Notes: a model not told the origin generated them from the sequence alone. A stretch of DNA of 64,000 nucleotides from Sediminicola luteus (GCF_002514735.1 NZ_NBWU01000004.1:558001-622000), one strand, 5' to 3'. Numbered from the stretch's first letter, positions 9,231 through 18,346 are shown. Translations and numbers: made by a program.

Positions 9231-10244
9231 ATGAAAAAAATCTTGATCTCAATTACATTAATCGTTTTAGCATCATGGGTTACGGCCCAAGAAACCAAGC
9301 ATCAAACCCAAGAACTGGAATCGATTCTTTTTGGCAATTATCTAGCCTATTTAACACAGCAAGATGATTCGGGCAATTATGAAGGAGGTATAGATAATCT
9401 GGTCTACAAACTCTTAGATAAACAAGATTACCGAGTACAACCGGGCGAACATAAAGAGGTAATTATGTTGTTCCGGGCAGATGCCGATAAACCCGAAGAG
9501 TTCAAAAATGATGAAAAAATGTATTTACCTGACCATCCGGCCTTTCCTATAACCTATATTCAAAAAGTATATGAAGGCAATGAAAAGATGCAGAAAGATA
9601 TAGGTTATGCCCCACGGATTAATAGTTACGATGACCATAAACGATTGGTTTTCCTTGACGGACGTATATTCATTTTACAAGATTGGGTAGACAAAGACAA
9701 TTACACTTTAGTAGCAGTCATGGAACACCAAGCCAAGAAAGTTGGCGGACTAAAAAAGATGAAAATGGTAATGAAGTCACCAAAGAAAATGAAAACTATG
9801 CAACCCCATACCCAACTTCAAAACTATCTGGATAAAGCCTATAAAAAACAACAGGAAATCTATCCCAAATGGTTAGCGGAAGGGAACAACGGCAGTTTAG
9901 AGGAAAACACCGAAAACATAAGAAAACTAATAATCGATGTCATTAACAAACAACGAACCGATTGGATGAACTCCGAGGAGTATAAACGAATCAAGGAACG
10001 TAACAGGCATGCCGAACAAAATAGATCAGAAAGTACGGTTACCATTAACAACAGCAGCGGTAAAGACGTATACATTTACGTAGAAGGTTCTAAAAACAGT
10101 TCTCGGATATCGACAAATGGGCGGGCTAGTTTTAGCTGTAAAAGCAACCTGTATTATAGTTATGATGCCAATGGATCAGCCAATTCCGCGACCTTAATCG
10201 TTTCAGCGAACCAAAACTGTGGCGAGCAAATCCAAATCGATTAA
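9231..10244 (+). CDS. Secreted protein of unknown function
   Basis: 337 residues. A clear Sec signal peptide (MKKILISITLIVLASWVTAQ) precedes a mature protein rich in Lys, Asn and Gln. No known domain was recognised. Visible features are a basic KKMKMVMKSPKKMK cluster near residues 178-191, a charged helical middle, and a C-terminal module of about 70 residues with regular beta-like alternation (TVTINNSSGKDVYIYV), two Cys and many Ser/Asn, resembling a small beta-sandwich. The base composition is more AT-rich than the neighbours and the gene sits alone downstream of the tRNA repeat array, which would fit acquisition by transfer (inference). Confidence 0.7.
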   Translation: MKKILISITLIVLASWVTAQETKHQTQELESILFGNYLAYLTQQDDSGNYEGGIDNLVYKLLDKQDYRVQPGEHKEVIMLFRADADKPEEFKNDEKMYLPDHPAFPITYIQKVYEGNEKMQKDIGYAPRINSYDDHKRLVFLDGRIFILQDWVDKDNYTLVAVMEHQAKKVGGLKKMKMVMKSPKKMKTMQPHTQLQNYLDKAYKKQQEIYPKWLAEGNNGSLEENTENIRKLIIDVINKQRTDWMNSEEYKRIKERNRHAEQNRSESTVTINNSSGKDVYIYVEGSKNSSRISTNGRASFSCKSNLYYSYDANGSANSATLIVSANQNCGEQIQID

Positions 10245-10380
10245 AATCGTTAGATTATTTCACAGCAATTAATCAGGAAACAAATTTTTCAGCTTTTCCA
10301 TCCTCACACTGAAAAGCAAAGTTGGGGTCAATTCCAAATTCATTCCACTATCAAGCCCCAATCTAAAGGGGCTTGATACA

Positions 10381-10605
10381 TTAACTCTTTCCCAAAACCC
10401 CATCCATTACCCAACTGGTATGGAGTGCTGTCTTTCCGGTCGAAGGATGTTTGGCACCGCTATCCACCAAGTGTTTTTTCATGTTTTCTACATGAAATTG
10501 CTGTACATGTTGCGGGTTGTCGATAAACACCTCTTCCTGCTCTTGTAAGAATCCCAGACCAAGGCGTCATCTCCCTAAAAACCAAAGCCATTTTTGTAAT
10601 GGATA
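10381..10605 (-). pseudogene. Decayed Gfo/Idh/MocA oxidoreductase C-terminus
   Basis: Read on the minus strand, 10381 to about 10545 encodes a C-terminus (EEVFIDNPQHVQQFHVEN, MKKHLVD, HPSTGKTALHTSWVMD) almost identical to the end of the intact oxidoreductase at 13354-14337, with the stop at the equivalent place. Upstream, similarity continues in a different frame (GDDALVWDS against GEEALLMES), so there is a frameshift near 10545-10555, and it fades by about 10605. The rest of the gene is gone. The flanks 10245-10380 and 10606-10856 hold nothing else recognisable. This is a remnant of a duplicated gene rather than a working one. Confidence 0.85.
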
Positions 10606-10856
10606 TACTACTGTTCAAAAAGGTTTTTACACGATGATGAAGGATAAATATTTCTTGTCGATAATACTTAATTTTAAGCTGTAAGCCAACCAAATACACT
10701 TTTAGGACTCCTTACCTAAAGATGCCGATTCAGTACCTATGTTGAAGAAAGGTATTTCCCTATAAGTCTCGGTGGGCGCATCTACATATCAACGAAAACA
10801 TACTATTACCGCATGTCTAAATGATAGAACACATATCTAATCTAAAACCAACCTTT

Positions 10857-12377
10857 ATGAAACAATTCACCATTTCAGTATTCGTATTACTAAGCTGCTT
10901 GGCCTACGGTCAAGAAAAGCCCAATATACTCGTCATCTTCGGGGACGATATCGGTTATTGGAACCTCAGCTATAACAACAGGGGCATGATGGGCTATATG
11001 ACCCCTAATATAGACCGGATCGCCCATGAGGGTATGATCTTTACCGATTATTATGCCGAACAATCCTGTACGGCCGGAAGGGCTGCCTTTATTACCGGTC
11101 AACATCCGTTTCGCACCGGCCTGACCAAAGTGGGTATGCCAGGCGCACCACAGGGCATTCAAAAAGAAGACCCCACTTTGGCCGAATTATTAAAACCACA
11201 TGGTTATGTGACCGGCCAATTCGGTAAAAATCATTTGGGGGATCGGGACGAACATCTGCCAACCGCCCATGGTTTTGACGAGTTCTTCGGCAACCTGTAT
11301 CATTTAAATGCCGAAGAAGAACCTGAAAATGTCGATTACCCCAAAGACCCACAATTCGCCAAAAAATGGGGCCCCAGAGGGGTAATAAAATCCACCGCCG
11401 ATGGACCCGTAAAAGACACCGGCCCCTTGACCAAAAAAAGAATGGAGACCATTGATGGTGAATTTACCGATGCCGCTATCGATTTTATAAAGAAATCACA
11501 TAGAGGCAAGCAACCATTTTTTGTTTGGCTAAACACCTCTAGAATGCATTATTTCACCCATATAAGTGACAAGAACAAGGGTATATCGGGAGAAGGAGGA
11601 AACTTTTATTCCGATGGTATGGTAGAGCACGACAACCATGTGGGCAAGGTTTTGGATGCCTTGGAAGACCTAAAGATCGACGATAACACCATCGTTATTT
11701 ACTCTACCGATAATGGGCCCCATTTCAATGAATGGCCCGATGGCGGTATAACTCCGTTCCGTGGTGAGAAAAACACCAATTGGGAAGGCGGGTTCCGTGT
11801 ACCCACCGCCATTCGATGGCCCGGTAAGATTAAGCCCAATTCGGTTACCAATGAAATCGTATCGCATCAAGATTGGGTTCCTACCTTAATGGCCGCCATT
11901 GGGGAACCCAATATCAAGCAGAAATTACTTAACGGACACAAAATCGGTAATACCACTTACAATGTACACCTCGACGGCCATAATATTCTTGATCTTATAA
12001 CCGGAAAATCGGATAAGAGTCCGAGGGACCATTTTTTCTATGTCAGTGACGATGGCAAGCTATTGGCCATACGTACCGGACCATGGAAAGCGGTATTCGC
12101 AGAACAACGGGCAAAGCGATTCGATGTTTGGCGAGATCCTTTTGTAGATCTTCGGGCCCCAAAATTATTCCACCTGCGACGGGATCCTTTTGAAAGGGCC
12201 GATACCGATTCTAACCAATACAACCATTGGTGGGGCAAGCGAGCCGGTTTTATCGCGATTCCCCTGCAGGAAAAGGTTGGAGAAGTACTGGAAACACTAA
12301 AAGCCTACCCTCCTAGGCAAAAACCGGGATCGTTCAATTTAGATCAAATCATGGAAGGCCTACAAGAGGGGCAGTAA
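10857..12377 (+). CDS. Type I sulfatase (arylsulfatase family), C-x-A-x-R signature
   Basis: 506 residues from the Met at 10857, where a signal peptide (MKQFTISVFVLLSCLAYGQ) begins; the upstream in-frame ATG at 10821 would put 12 residues before it. Metal-binding DD follows at NILVIFGDD. The formylglycine-modified residue is Cys71 in SCTAGR, using Ala instead of the more common Pro at the third position, still within the accepted C-x-A/P-x-R signature. Further motifs are GKNHLGD and the STDNGPHFN metal site. It should hydrolyse a sulfate ester in the periplasm. Unlike the five operonic sulfatases at 34-41 kb it stands alone, with an intrinsic terminator downstream. Substrate unknown. Confidence 0.93.
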   Translation: MKQFTISVFVLLSCLAYGQEKPNILVIFGDDIGYWNLSYNNRGMMGYMTPNIDRIAHEGMIFTDYYAEQSCTAGRAAFITGQHPFRTGLTKVGMPGAPQGIQKEDPTLAELLKPHGYVTGQFGKNHLGDRDEHLPTAHGFDEFFGNLYHLNAEEEPENVDYPKDPQFAKKWGPRGVIKSTADGPVKDTGPLTKKRMETIDGEFTDAAIDFIKKSHRGKQPFFVWLNTSRMHYFTHISDKNKGISGEGGNFYSDGMVEHDNHVGKVLDALEDLKIDDNTIVIYSTDNGPHFNEWPDGGITPFRGEKNTNWEGGFRVPTAIRWPGKIKPNSVTNEIVSHQDWVPTLMAAIGEPNIKQKLLNGHKIGNTTYNVHLDGHNILDLITGKSDKSPRDHFFYVSDDGKLLAIRTGPWKAVFAEQRAKRFDVWRDPFVDLRAPKLFHLRRDPFERADTDSNQYNHWWGKRAGFIAIPLQEKVGEVLETLKAYPPRQKPGSFNLDQIMEGLQEGQ

Positions 12378-12455
12378 GCCAAAAGTTGCATGCTATAGTT
12401 CCTCAAAATGGAAAGTAAAGTTAGGTTTACCAATCTTCAATAAAATTATAAGAGT

Positions 12456-12479
12456 AAGCCGAGTTAACGCTCGGCTTTT
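12456..12479 (+). terminator. Rho-independent terminator after the lone sulfatase
   Basis: AAGCCGAG (12456-12463) pairs perfectly with CTCGGCTT (12470-12477), followed by a short T run. Confidence 0.75.
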
Positions 12480-12540
12480 CTTCAATTCTTCTTTATCATT
12501 TTTCAAAAACCAACAATAGCACCACTAAAGTCGAAAAAAT

Positions 12541-13296
12541 ATGGAGTCATTAAAAAACACATGGAAACAGCTACAATCGGTACAAGATCCCATATGTATT
12601 ACCATAAGTATGCCTACCCATAGGGTTTTTCCGGATACCGATACGGACAAGATCAATTTCAAGAACCTGATCAAGGAAGCCCAGGAAAAATTGATCGATC
12701 GGTACGGGAAAAGAGAGGTGTCGGATGTCTTAAAATCCCTAAACACCTTAACAGAGGCCTATGACGAAAGAACCCAGTTGGACAGTGTGCATCTTTTTGC
12801 CTCGGCCACTACGGCCGAATTGGTAAAACTCCCCCTAACCATCCAAAACAATGAAGTGATCATCAACAATGCATTCGACACCCATTACATAGAAGATGTC
12901 TATGAAAACAAAAAGGAATTTTTCATCCTCCTACTCTCCCAAAGGGGGGCTAGGTTGTTCGATGCCCTGAACAATGAGATTTTGTCAGAGATCGAGAATG
13001 ATGATTTCCCAATCGGGGAAAACCCTTTTACGATTACCGACCCTACTGAAGCTAGTAATGCCAAACGAATGGATGATACGGCCAAAGCATATTTTAATAT
13101 CGTAGACAAGGCCGTGCAACGAAGCTCCCGTATCACCGGCTTACAAGTATTAGTAATCAGTACCCGTAGGAATTTCGATTATTTGATAGAGGTAAGTAAA
13201 TCCCCTGTCATATACCTAGGTAATAGTCTCAAAGACTATAACAACAAGAGTACCCCTGATTTGGCCAAACAAGCTTGGAACCATATAAACGGGTGA
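12541..13296 (+). CDS. baeRF-like protein (bacterial eRF1-related), short form
   Basis: 251 residues. The opening ITISMPTHRVFPDTDTDKINFKNL matches the start of the baeRF group (ribosome-hibernation-associated relatives of archaeal/eukaryotic eRF1), followed by a long amphipathic helix. A second domain starts near EFFILLLSQRGARLFDAL, and a third starts near LQVLVISTRRNFDYLIEV with the family-like LAKQAWNH at the extreme end. Known members run to roughly 350-380 residues, so the linker between domains and the C-terminal tail look cut short here. No signal peptide, so cytoplasmic. It may act on stalled or resting ribosomes (family-based inference). Family assignment is by motif memory only, hence moderate. 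Confidence 0.6.
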   Translation: MESLKNTWKQLQSVQDPICITISMPTHRVFPDTDTDKINFKNLIKEAQEKLIDRYGKREVSDVLKSLNTLTEAYDERTQLDSVHLFASATTAELVKLPLTIQNNEVIINNAFDTHYIEDVYENKKEFFILLLSQRGARLFDALNNEILSEIENDDFPIGENPFTITDPTEASNAKRMDDTAKAYFNIVDKAVQRSSRITGLQVLVISTRRNFDYLIEVSKSPVIYLGNSLKDYNNKSTPDLAKQAWNHING

Positions 13297-13353
13297 ACAT
13301 ATTTAAGGTTTCCCGCGGCTATTTAAAGCCGCTATGGCATCCTAAATAAAAAT

Positions 13354-14337
13354 CTAAATCGCCCCTAAGATCTTATCCATTACCCAACTGGTATGTAGGG
13401 CCGATTTTCCGGTCGAGGGATGATCTATTGTCCCGTCCACCAAGTGTTTTTTCATGTTTTCGACATGAAATTGCTGCACATGTTGCGGGTTGTCGATAAA
13501 CACCTCTTCCCTACCTCTATCCGATTCCATGAGCAGGGCCTCCTCTCCAAAAACGGAAAAGGTAATTTTGCCACGGCTCCCATAGATCGTAACCACATCT
13601 TCGTATCGATCGCAACCAAAATGCCAGCTTCCGGCCCCTGTTGTTCCATTGGCATGTAACCAAGCAGCGGTCATGGCGTCTTTTGCAGTGTATAAGCCTT
13701 GTTGATTGAGGGCAACACCCGATACCTCGACAAAATCGCCCAACAAAAAAGCGAAAAGATCCAGACCATGACTGGCCAAGTCATCAAAATACCCGCCTGG
13801 GGCCACTTCGACATCCGTCCGCCAGTTAATTCCTCCAGAAATATCAATGTCCTTAGGCGGGCGTACCAATCGCCAATGGATATGTCGTATTTCCCCAATT
13901 GACCCACTATCCAACCAAGTTTTTATTTTCAAAAAACGGGGCAACGACCTACGGTAATAGGCCACAAAAACCGGAACTTCTGCCTTTGCAAAGGCGTTAA
14001 CGATGGCTAGACTATCTTGGTAATTCGGTGCCAGGGGCTTTTCAATACAACAAGGTTTTCCGGCTTGGGCTATCTGTAAAGCATATTCTTTATGGCTATC
14101 GGGGGGTGTGGCGATATAGACCGCATCGACCTCTGGGTCTTGAATTAGATCCTGGACATTGGTATACACCTTGGGTACCTGATGTCTTTGGGCATAATCA
14201 TTTACCTTTTCAAGATTCCGACCCATTACGGCCCTTAGCTCGAATCCGGGTGTTATCTGATAGGCTGGTGCACTTTTTAACTCGGTCACACTGCCACAGC
14301 CAATCATACCCCAACGTAAAACGGATTGCTTATCCAT
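13354..14337 (-). CDS. Gfo/Idh/MocA family NAD(P)-dependent oxidoreductase
   Basis: 327 residues, typical length. N-terminal Rossmann fold with GMIGCGSVTELKSAPAY (about residues 10-26), then VDAVYIATPPDSHKEYA and the EKPLAPN motif carrying the catalytic Lys, and a C-terminal alpha/beta dimerisation domain. Such enzymes oxidise or reduce sugars, inositols and related polyols. No signal peptide, so cytosolic. A decayed copy of its last ~75 residues sits 3 kb away at 10381-10605 in the same orientation, flanking the lone sulfatase, so sulfated-sugar catabolism is a plausible context (inference). Confidence 0.92.
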   Translation of the reverse strand: MDKQSVLRWGMIGCGSVTELKSAPAYQITPGFELRAVMGRNLEKVNDYAQRHQVPKVYTNVQDLIQDPEVDAVYIATPPDSHKEYALQIAQAGKPCCIEKPLAPNYQDSLAIVNAFAKAEVPVFVAYYRRSLPRFLKIKTWLDSGSIGEIRHIHWRLVRPPKDIDISGGINWRTDVEVAPGGYFDDLASHGLDLFAFLLGDFVEVSGVALNQQGLYTAKDAMTAAWLHANGTTGAGSWHFGCDRYEDVVTIYGSRGKITFSVFGEEALLMESDRGREEVFIDNPQHVQQFHVENMKKHLVDGTIDHPSTGKSALHTSWVMDKILGAI

Positions 14338-14493
14338 AAAAAAGTTACAATTTCATTTTGCATCTAAAGATACAATGGATACAGGTATACCATTATAAAC
14401 CACCCCTGAAAAGGTGACAACCATTTTTCCTTGAGCAGTCCAAACAAAATAGGTAATTTCGGCCGGTAGATACACCCGAACCCATTCAATCAA

Positions 14494-15717
14494 ATGCGCC
14501 GTAGTATTTTCTTTTTTTTCGTTGTTCTAGGAGGTTTAATGCATGCCCAAAAGAACATAGCCCAACCCCTTCAATTTAGTTCCGATTTGGAACGGTTTGA
14601 ATCCCTAACCCCTTTAAAAGAAGTCCTAAAAGACGTAGATATTGTTGCCCTTGGCGAAAACACCCACGGTTTGGGCAAGGTGTTCCAAACCAAGGTAGAA
14701 CTCGTAAAATTCCTGCATGCCGAACTGGGTTTTGATTTGGTTCTGTTCGAATCGGGTTATGGCGATGCCGCTTTGGCTTGGGCAAACTGGGAGAACATGT
14801 CTACCGAGGAATTCACCCAAAATTTCAGCTCAAATTTCTATTATCGTTCCAAAGAAATCATGGATTTGGTCAACTATGCCAAAAGCCGAAATGGGAAACT
14901 AAAATTACAGGGTTTCGATTGTCAGCCCCAGCAGCAGTATTTGATAAAACGTATGCAAGAGGTGATCGCGCCAATTGACCCCGATTTCGCTACGACAGTG
15001 CCCCAAGCCATGGTAGATTTCAATAGGCTCTATCAACATGAGAAAAATGGTGACAGCCTGACCTTTTACGCCCAACGCGATAGTTTTGCTTCCTTTTTGA
15101 AAAAATACGATCAACTTCTGGATGGGATTTCCGGTACAGGAAAAGGTAATCAGCCTTCCCAAAAGGAAATCGAGATTATACAACAATCCAATCGAATATT
15201 CCTCGACACCTATGGAAGCATGCCTTTCGGAAAATTAATGTTATGGCCCCAGGCAGCCAACCATAGGGATGCCGCTATGTTAAAAATCGTAGAGAAGTAT
15301 AAAGAGACACATCCGGGTGCCAAAATTATTATTTGGGCGCAGAACAGTCATATAGAGAACCATGGCAAACCCCATAACCCCGTGATTTGGATGGGACATG
15401 GCTTAAAGAAAAAATATGGGGCTTCCTATTATTCGATAGGAACGGTTGTCTATAGTGGTACCAACCAAAATTATAATGGTTCCTTCAGTTTTGAACATAA
15501 AGACCCCGAATATTTGGCCTACCACCTCAACAAAGTAGGTAATAGCAATTTTATACTCGATTTACGAGACTATCCAAAAACAGATTTTACGGCTAAACTA
15601 CACTTGGGAATGGAAAACAATGGCAGCAAGGCCTATTTTATAGCCCAAGATCGCTTTGACGGAATTTTGTTTCTGTCCCATAGCGGCCCACCCCACGCAC
15701 TGAACGAAAACAACTAA
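14494..15717 (+). CDS. Erythromycin esterase family protein, secreted
   Basis: 407 residues with a signal peptide (MRRSIFFFFVVLGGLMHA). The mature part opens with DIVALGENTHGLGKVFQTK, giving the family's GE-x-x-H metal/active-site pattern, followed by LVLFESGYGDA and later IIIWAQNSHIENHG with a second conserved His. These match the EreA/EreB/succinoglycan-biosynthesis fold. Only some members hydrolyse macrolides; the signal peptide and the Flavobacteriaceae context make an unknown periplasmic esterase more likely than a resistance enzyme. Confidence 0.87.
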   Translation: MRRSIFFFFVVLGGLMHAQKNIAQPLQFSSDLERFESLTPLKEVLKDVDIVALGENTHGLGKVFQTKVELVKFLHAELGFDLVLFESGYGDAALAWANWENMSTEEFTQNFSSNFYYRSKEIMDLVNYAKSRNGKLKLQGFDCQPQQQYLIKRMQEVIAPIDPDFATTVPQAMVDFNRLYQHEKNGDSLTFYAQRDSFASFLKKYDQLLDGISGTGKGNQPSQKEIEIIQQSNRIFLDTYGSMPFGKLMLWPQAANHRDAAMLKIVEKYKETHPGAKIIIWAQNSHIENHGKPHNPVIWMGHGLKKKYGASYYSIGTVVYSGTNQNYNGSFSFEHKDPEYLAYHLNKVGNSNFILDLRDYPKTDFTAKLHLGMENNGSKAYFIAQDRFDGILFLSHSGPPHALNENN

Positions 15718-15763
15718 AGCACTCCCTAAAGTTTTTACAAATTCGAGTTTAGTTTTTGTTTTA

Positions 15764-15785
15764 TTTGATATATCAAATATATTTG
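15764..15785 (+). promoter_or_regulatory. MarR-gene promoter with palindromic operator
   Basis: A perfect 14-bp palindrome TTTGATATATCAAA (15764-15777) abuts a -7 element TATATTTG (15778-15785). A further partial copy TTTGTATCAAA overlaps and follows it (15782-15792). Together they place a repressor site between -33 and -7 and across the likely start site, fitting autoregulation by the MarR protein encoded next. Confidence 0.6.
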
Positions 15786-15803
15786 TATCAAATTTTATCA
15801 TCT

Positions 15804-16259
15804 ATGATTGCTCCATCGCCGGACTCGACCTTGTTTTATACTATGGAATCTGCCATTAAGGGCTACCGGAAGTTTTCCCAAAAACGACTATCGGCGGTAG
15901 TGACCGACATGACTATAGACCAAGGTAATATCTTGGGTTTTTTGGCCAAGTATCCAGAGAAGACCCAACAAGAAATCGCGGCCATGGCGCTTAAAGACAA
16001 TGCCTCTATGACCCGTATGTTGGATCTTATGGAAAGAAAGGGGTATTTAACACGCAGCATTAACAAAGCAAACCGAAGACGATTTATAATAAAGATTACG
16101 CCTAAGGGATATGAAACCTTAGAACTCATGAAACCCATTATTTTAGAAAATCGCGGCCATGCTTTACAGGGCCTGTCTACCGAAGAGTTAACCCAACTTC
16201 AGTATTTATTGGCCAAAATCAATACCAATTGTATTTCTAAGCCCACTGTAGAAGTTTAA
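15804..16259 (+). CDS. MarR family transcriptional regulator
   Basis: 151 residues from the Met at 15804; the longer frame from 15756 would start upstream of the promoter and add a non-homologous leader. Central winged helix-turn-helix: GFLAKYPEKTQQEIAAMALKDNASMTRMLDLMERKGYLTR, with a basic wing (NKANRRRFI). It probably represses itself and perhaps the downstream protease through the TTTGATATATCAAA site. The neighbour at 16332 is on the same strand 72 bases downstream. Confidence 0.9.
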   Translation: MIAPSPDSTLFYTMESAIKGYRKFSQKRLSAVVTDMTIDQGNILGFLAKYPEKTQQEIAAMALKDNASMTRMLDLMERKGYLTRSINKANRRRFIIKITPKGYETLELMKPIILENRGHALQGLSTEELTQLQYLLAKINTNCISKPTVEV

Positions 16260-16331
16260 TATCAGGGCCCTCATCAAGCCTAGATTCCGTATACCAAAGG
16301 AGTTTATTCATCAAATTCAAATATCGATCAC

Positions 16332-17663
16332 ATGAACCGAGTTTATTCATCAATTTTAGTTTTGGGCTGTTTGCTCTTAGGCACATTATCCAGTAAGGCA
16401 CAAGAGCAAGCACCCTCAATAACCCCTAAACAGACCCAAAAAGTCATCGATTCGGTCGAATCGATCCTAAAGGCACGCTACGTTTTCCCAGAAATGGCCC
16501 AAAAAATGGGCGACCTCATTCAATCCAACAAGAAAAAAGGTACTTATGAGGGGTTAACCGATCCACAGTTATTGGCGGCCCAGCTCACCGAAGACCTCCA
16601 AAGTATTAGCAAAGACAAGCACTTACGGGTAATGTACAACCCACGTAGGGCGGCCGCACAAGGGCGCCAGGTTACGCCAGAAGACAGTATTCGCCATACC
16701 GAAAGCCGAATGGCTCGAATGAAATTCGAAAATTTCGGTTTCAAAGAGGTAAAAATACTGGAAGGTAACATAGGCTATTTAGACCTCAGGGCCTTTATGG
16801 ACACCGAATTTGCCAGTGAAACGGCCGTTGCCGCCATGAACCTCTTGGCCAATACCGATGTCATTATTATCGACCTTAGACAAAATGGCGGGGGATCGCC
16901 CAGTATGATCCAACTGATTAGCAGTTACCTCTACTCACCCGAGCGGGTACATCTGAACAATTTTTATTGGAGGCCCACCGATAGCCATACCCAAACCTGG
17001 ACACTACCCCACGTACCGGGTAAACGCAACCCGGATGCCAAGGTATATGTACTTACCAGCAGCAGCACCTTTTCGGCCGCAGAGGAATTCTCTTATAATC
17101 TGAAAAATCTGGAACGTGCGACCTTGATCGGGGAAACCACAGGCGGTGGTGCACACCCCGGTGGAACGGTTAATGCCTCGGAAGGCTTTTTATTGTGGAC
17201 CCCAGCTGGCCGGGCCATAAATCCTATTACCGAAACCAACTGGGAGGGTACCGGGGTTAGTCCCCATATCGAAGTACCGGCCGACCAAGCCTTGGAGGTG
17301 GCCCAGACCCAAGCCTTGGAATATTTGGCAAACAAAACTACCGATCCGCACTTACAGTTCCGATACAACTGGGTACTCAGTGGCAAAAAGGCCAAAACAG
17401 ATCCCGTTCAGCTGTCAAAATCGACCCTTAAACAATACGTTGGCCAATACGATGTTCGAAAAATCAGTATGGAAAACGGAACCCTTTTCTATCAACGCGA
17501 AGGTAGACCCAAACATGCCTTAACCCCTTTGAATGAAACCGAGTTCTTGGTGGGCGACATGGACGATTTTCGGGTACGTTTCGATCAAAAAGGTGGACAA
17601 GTAAACGCCATTGTGGGCATGTATGCCAATGGCCGTACGGATAAAAACCCTAAAACGGACTAA
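16332..17663 (+). CDS. S41 family C-terminal-processing-like peptidase, secreted
   Basis: 443 residues with a signal peptide (MNRVYSSILVLGCLLLGTLSSKAQ). Domains: an N-terminal helical region, then the tail-specific-protease fold with IGYLDLRAF, IIIDLRQNGGGSPS and the nucleophile Ser248 in STFSAAEEF; GETTGGGAHPGG follows. No PDZ domain is obvious, which is common in the retinol-binding-protein-like S41 subgroup of Bacteroidota. A C-terminal extension of about 80 residues looks like a small beta domain. Likely a periplasmic protease or scavenger of hydrophobic peptides; substrate unknown. Confidence 0.88.
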   Translation: MNRVYSSILVLGCLLLGTLSSKAQEQAPSITPKQTQKVIDSVESILKARYVFPEMAQKMGDLIQSNKKKGTYEGLTDPQLLAAQLTEDLQSISKDKHLRVMYNPRRAAAQGRQVTPEDSIRHTESRMARMKFENFGFKEVKILEGNIGYLDLRAFMDTEFASETAVAAMNLLANTDVIIIDLRQNGGGSPSMIQLISSYLYSPERVHLNNFYWRPTDSHTQTWTLPHVPGKRNPDAKVYVLTSSSTFSAAEEFSYNLKNLERATLIGETTGGGAHPGGTVNASEGFLLWTPAGRAINPITETNWEGTGVSPHIEVPADQALEVAQTQALEYLANKTTDPHLQFRYNWVLSGKKAKTDPVQLSKSTLKQYVGQYDVRKISMENGTLFYQREGRPKHALTPLNETEFLVGDMDDFRVRFDQKGGQVNAIVGMYANGRTDKNPKTD

Positions 17664-17694
17664 GCGCATTTAAGATATTCCGCTGTCAAATGTT

Positions 17695-17738
17695 AGGCCG
17701 AAACCGGATGATTTTTCTATTGGTTTCGGCCTTTTTTT
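17695..17738 (+). terminator. Rho-independent terminator
   Basis: AGGCCGAAACC (17695-17705) pairs perfectly with GGTTTCGGCCT (17722-17732), then seven T. It ends the MarR-protease region before the sigma-factor unit. Confidence 0.9.
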
Positions 17739-17844
17739 ATAACCGCGCTGAAATGATTTGAACTACCCGTGTAAAAATTTTTTGCGTCTTGTCATATTTT
17801 TATAATTCTTGTCACTAATATATTGGAACCCCTAGTGCGAACAG

Positions 17845-18345
17845 ATGCAAGAACAAATCGAATCACAATTAAAACGCCTGTTAAACGATCACAAACAAAG
17901 CCTATACCGCATTTGTAAGGTATATGCGGTAAACCCCATGGAACCCAAGGATCTTTTTCAAGAGGTAATCATAGAAATTTGGCGCGCCCTACCCCGTTAT
18001 AAGGAAGACGCGAAACTACACACCTGGGCCTATACGATCGCGTTACGTGTTTGTAGTCGAAAAAAAGCACAGTACGACAAAAAGGACAATCTGCGCCTAA
18101 ATGCCCTCACCGTAATCCCGGTTTCGCTACCCCAAGAAGATGAAGTACAAGAAAGAACCAAAGCCCTATATCAGTGTATAGGCCACCTTGCCGAAAAAGA
18201 AAGGCAATTGATCATTCTGCATCTCGAAGGTTTGGCCTATCGTGATATGGCCTCCGTAAGCGGAATAACCGAAAACCATGTAGCAGTTAAAATGAAACGC
18301 ATACGTAAAAAACTACTGGCTTGTTTAACCCCTAAATCAAAGTAA
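17845..18345 (+). CDS. ECF-type RNA polymerase sigma factor
   Basis: 166 residues with sigma region 2 (DLFQEVIIEIWRALPRY ... LHTWAYTIALRVC) and region 4 helix-turn-helix (LEGLAYRDMASVSGITENHVAVKMKRIRKKL). Length and layout fit ECF sigma factors. Upstream, the direct repeat CTTGTCA occurs at 17788 and 17808, 20 bases apart, in the expected promoter zone, a candidate autoregulatory site. The partner gene starts one base after its stop. Confidence 0.93.
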   Translation: MQEQIESQLKRLLNDHKQSLYRICKVYAVNPMEPKDLFQEVIIEIWRALPRYKEDAKLHTWAYTIALRVCSRKKAQYDKKDNLRLNALTVIPVSLPQEDEVQERTKALYQCIGHLAEKERQLIILHLEGLAYRDMASVSGITENHVAVKMKRIRKKLLACLTPKSK

Positions 18346-18346
18346 G

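Noticed and set aside
10460-10699. 79-codon minus-strand frame
   Set aside because: It is the wrong frame through the decayed oxidoreductase remnant; homology lies in another frame.
13315-13332. GCGGCT/AGCCGC hairpin as terminator between the baeRF-like and oxidoreductase genes
   Set aside because: No T run on either strand and a short stem.
14494-15717. Erythromycin-esterase-like gene as a macrolide resistance determinant
   Set aside because: It has a signal peptide and no resistance or mobile context; family membership alone does not imply resistance.
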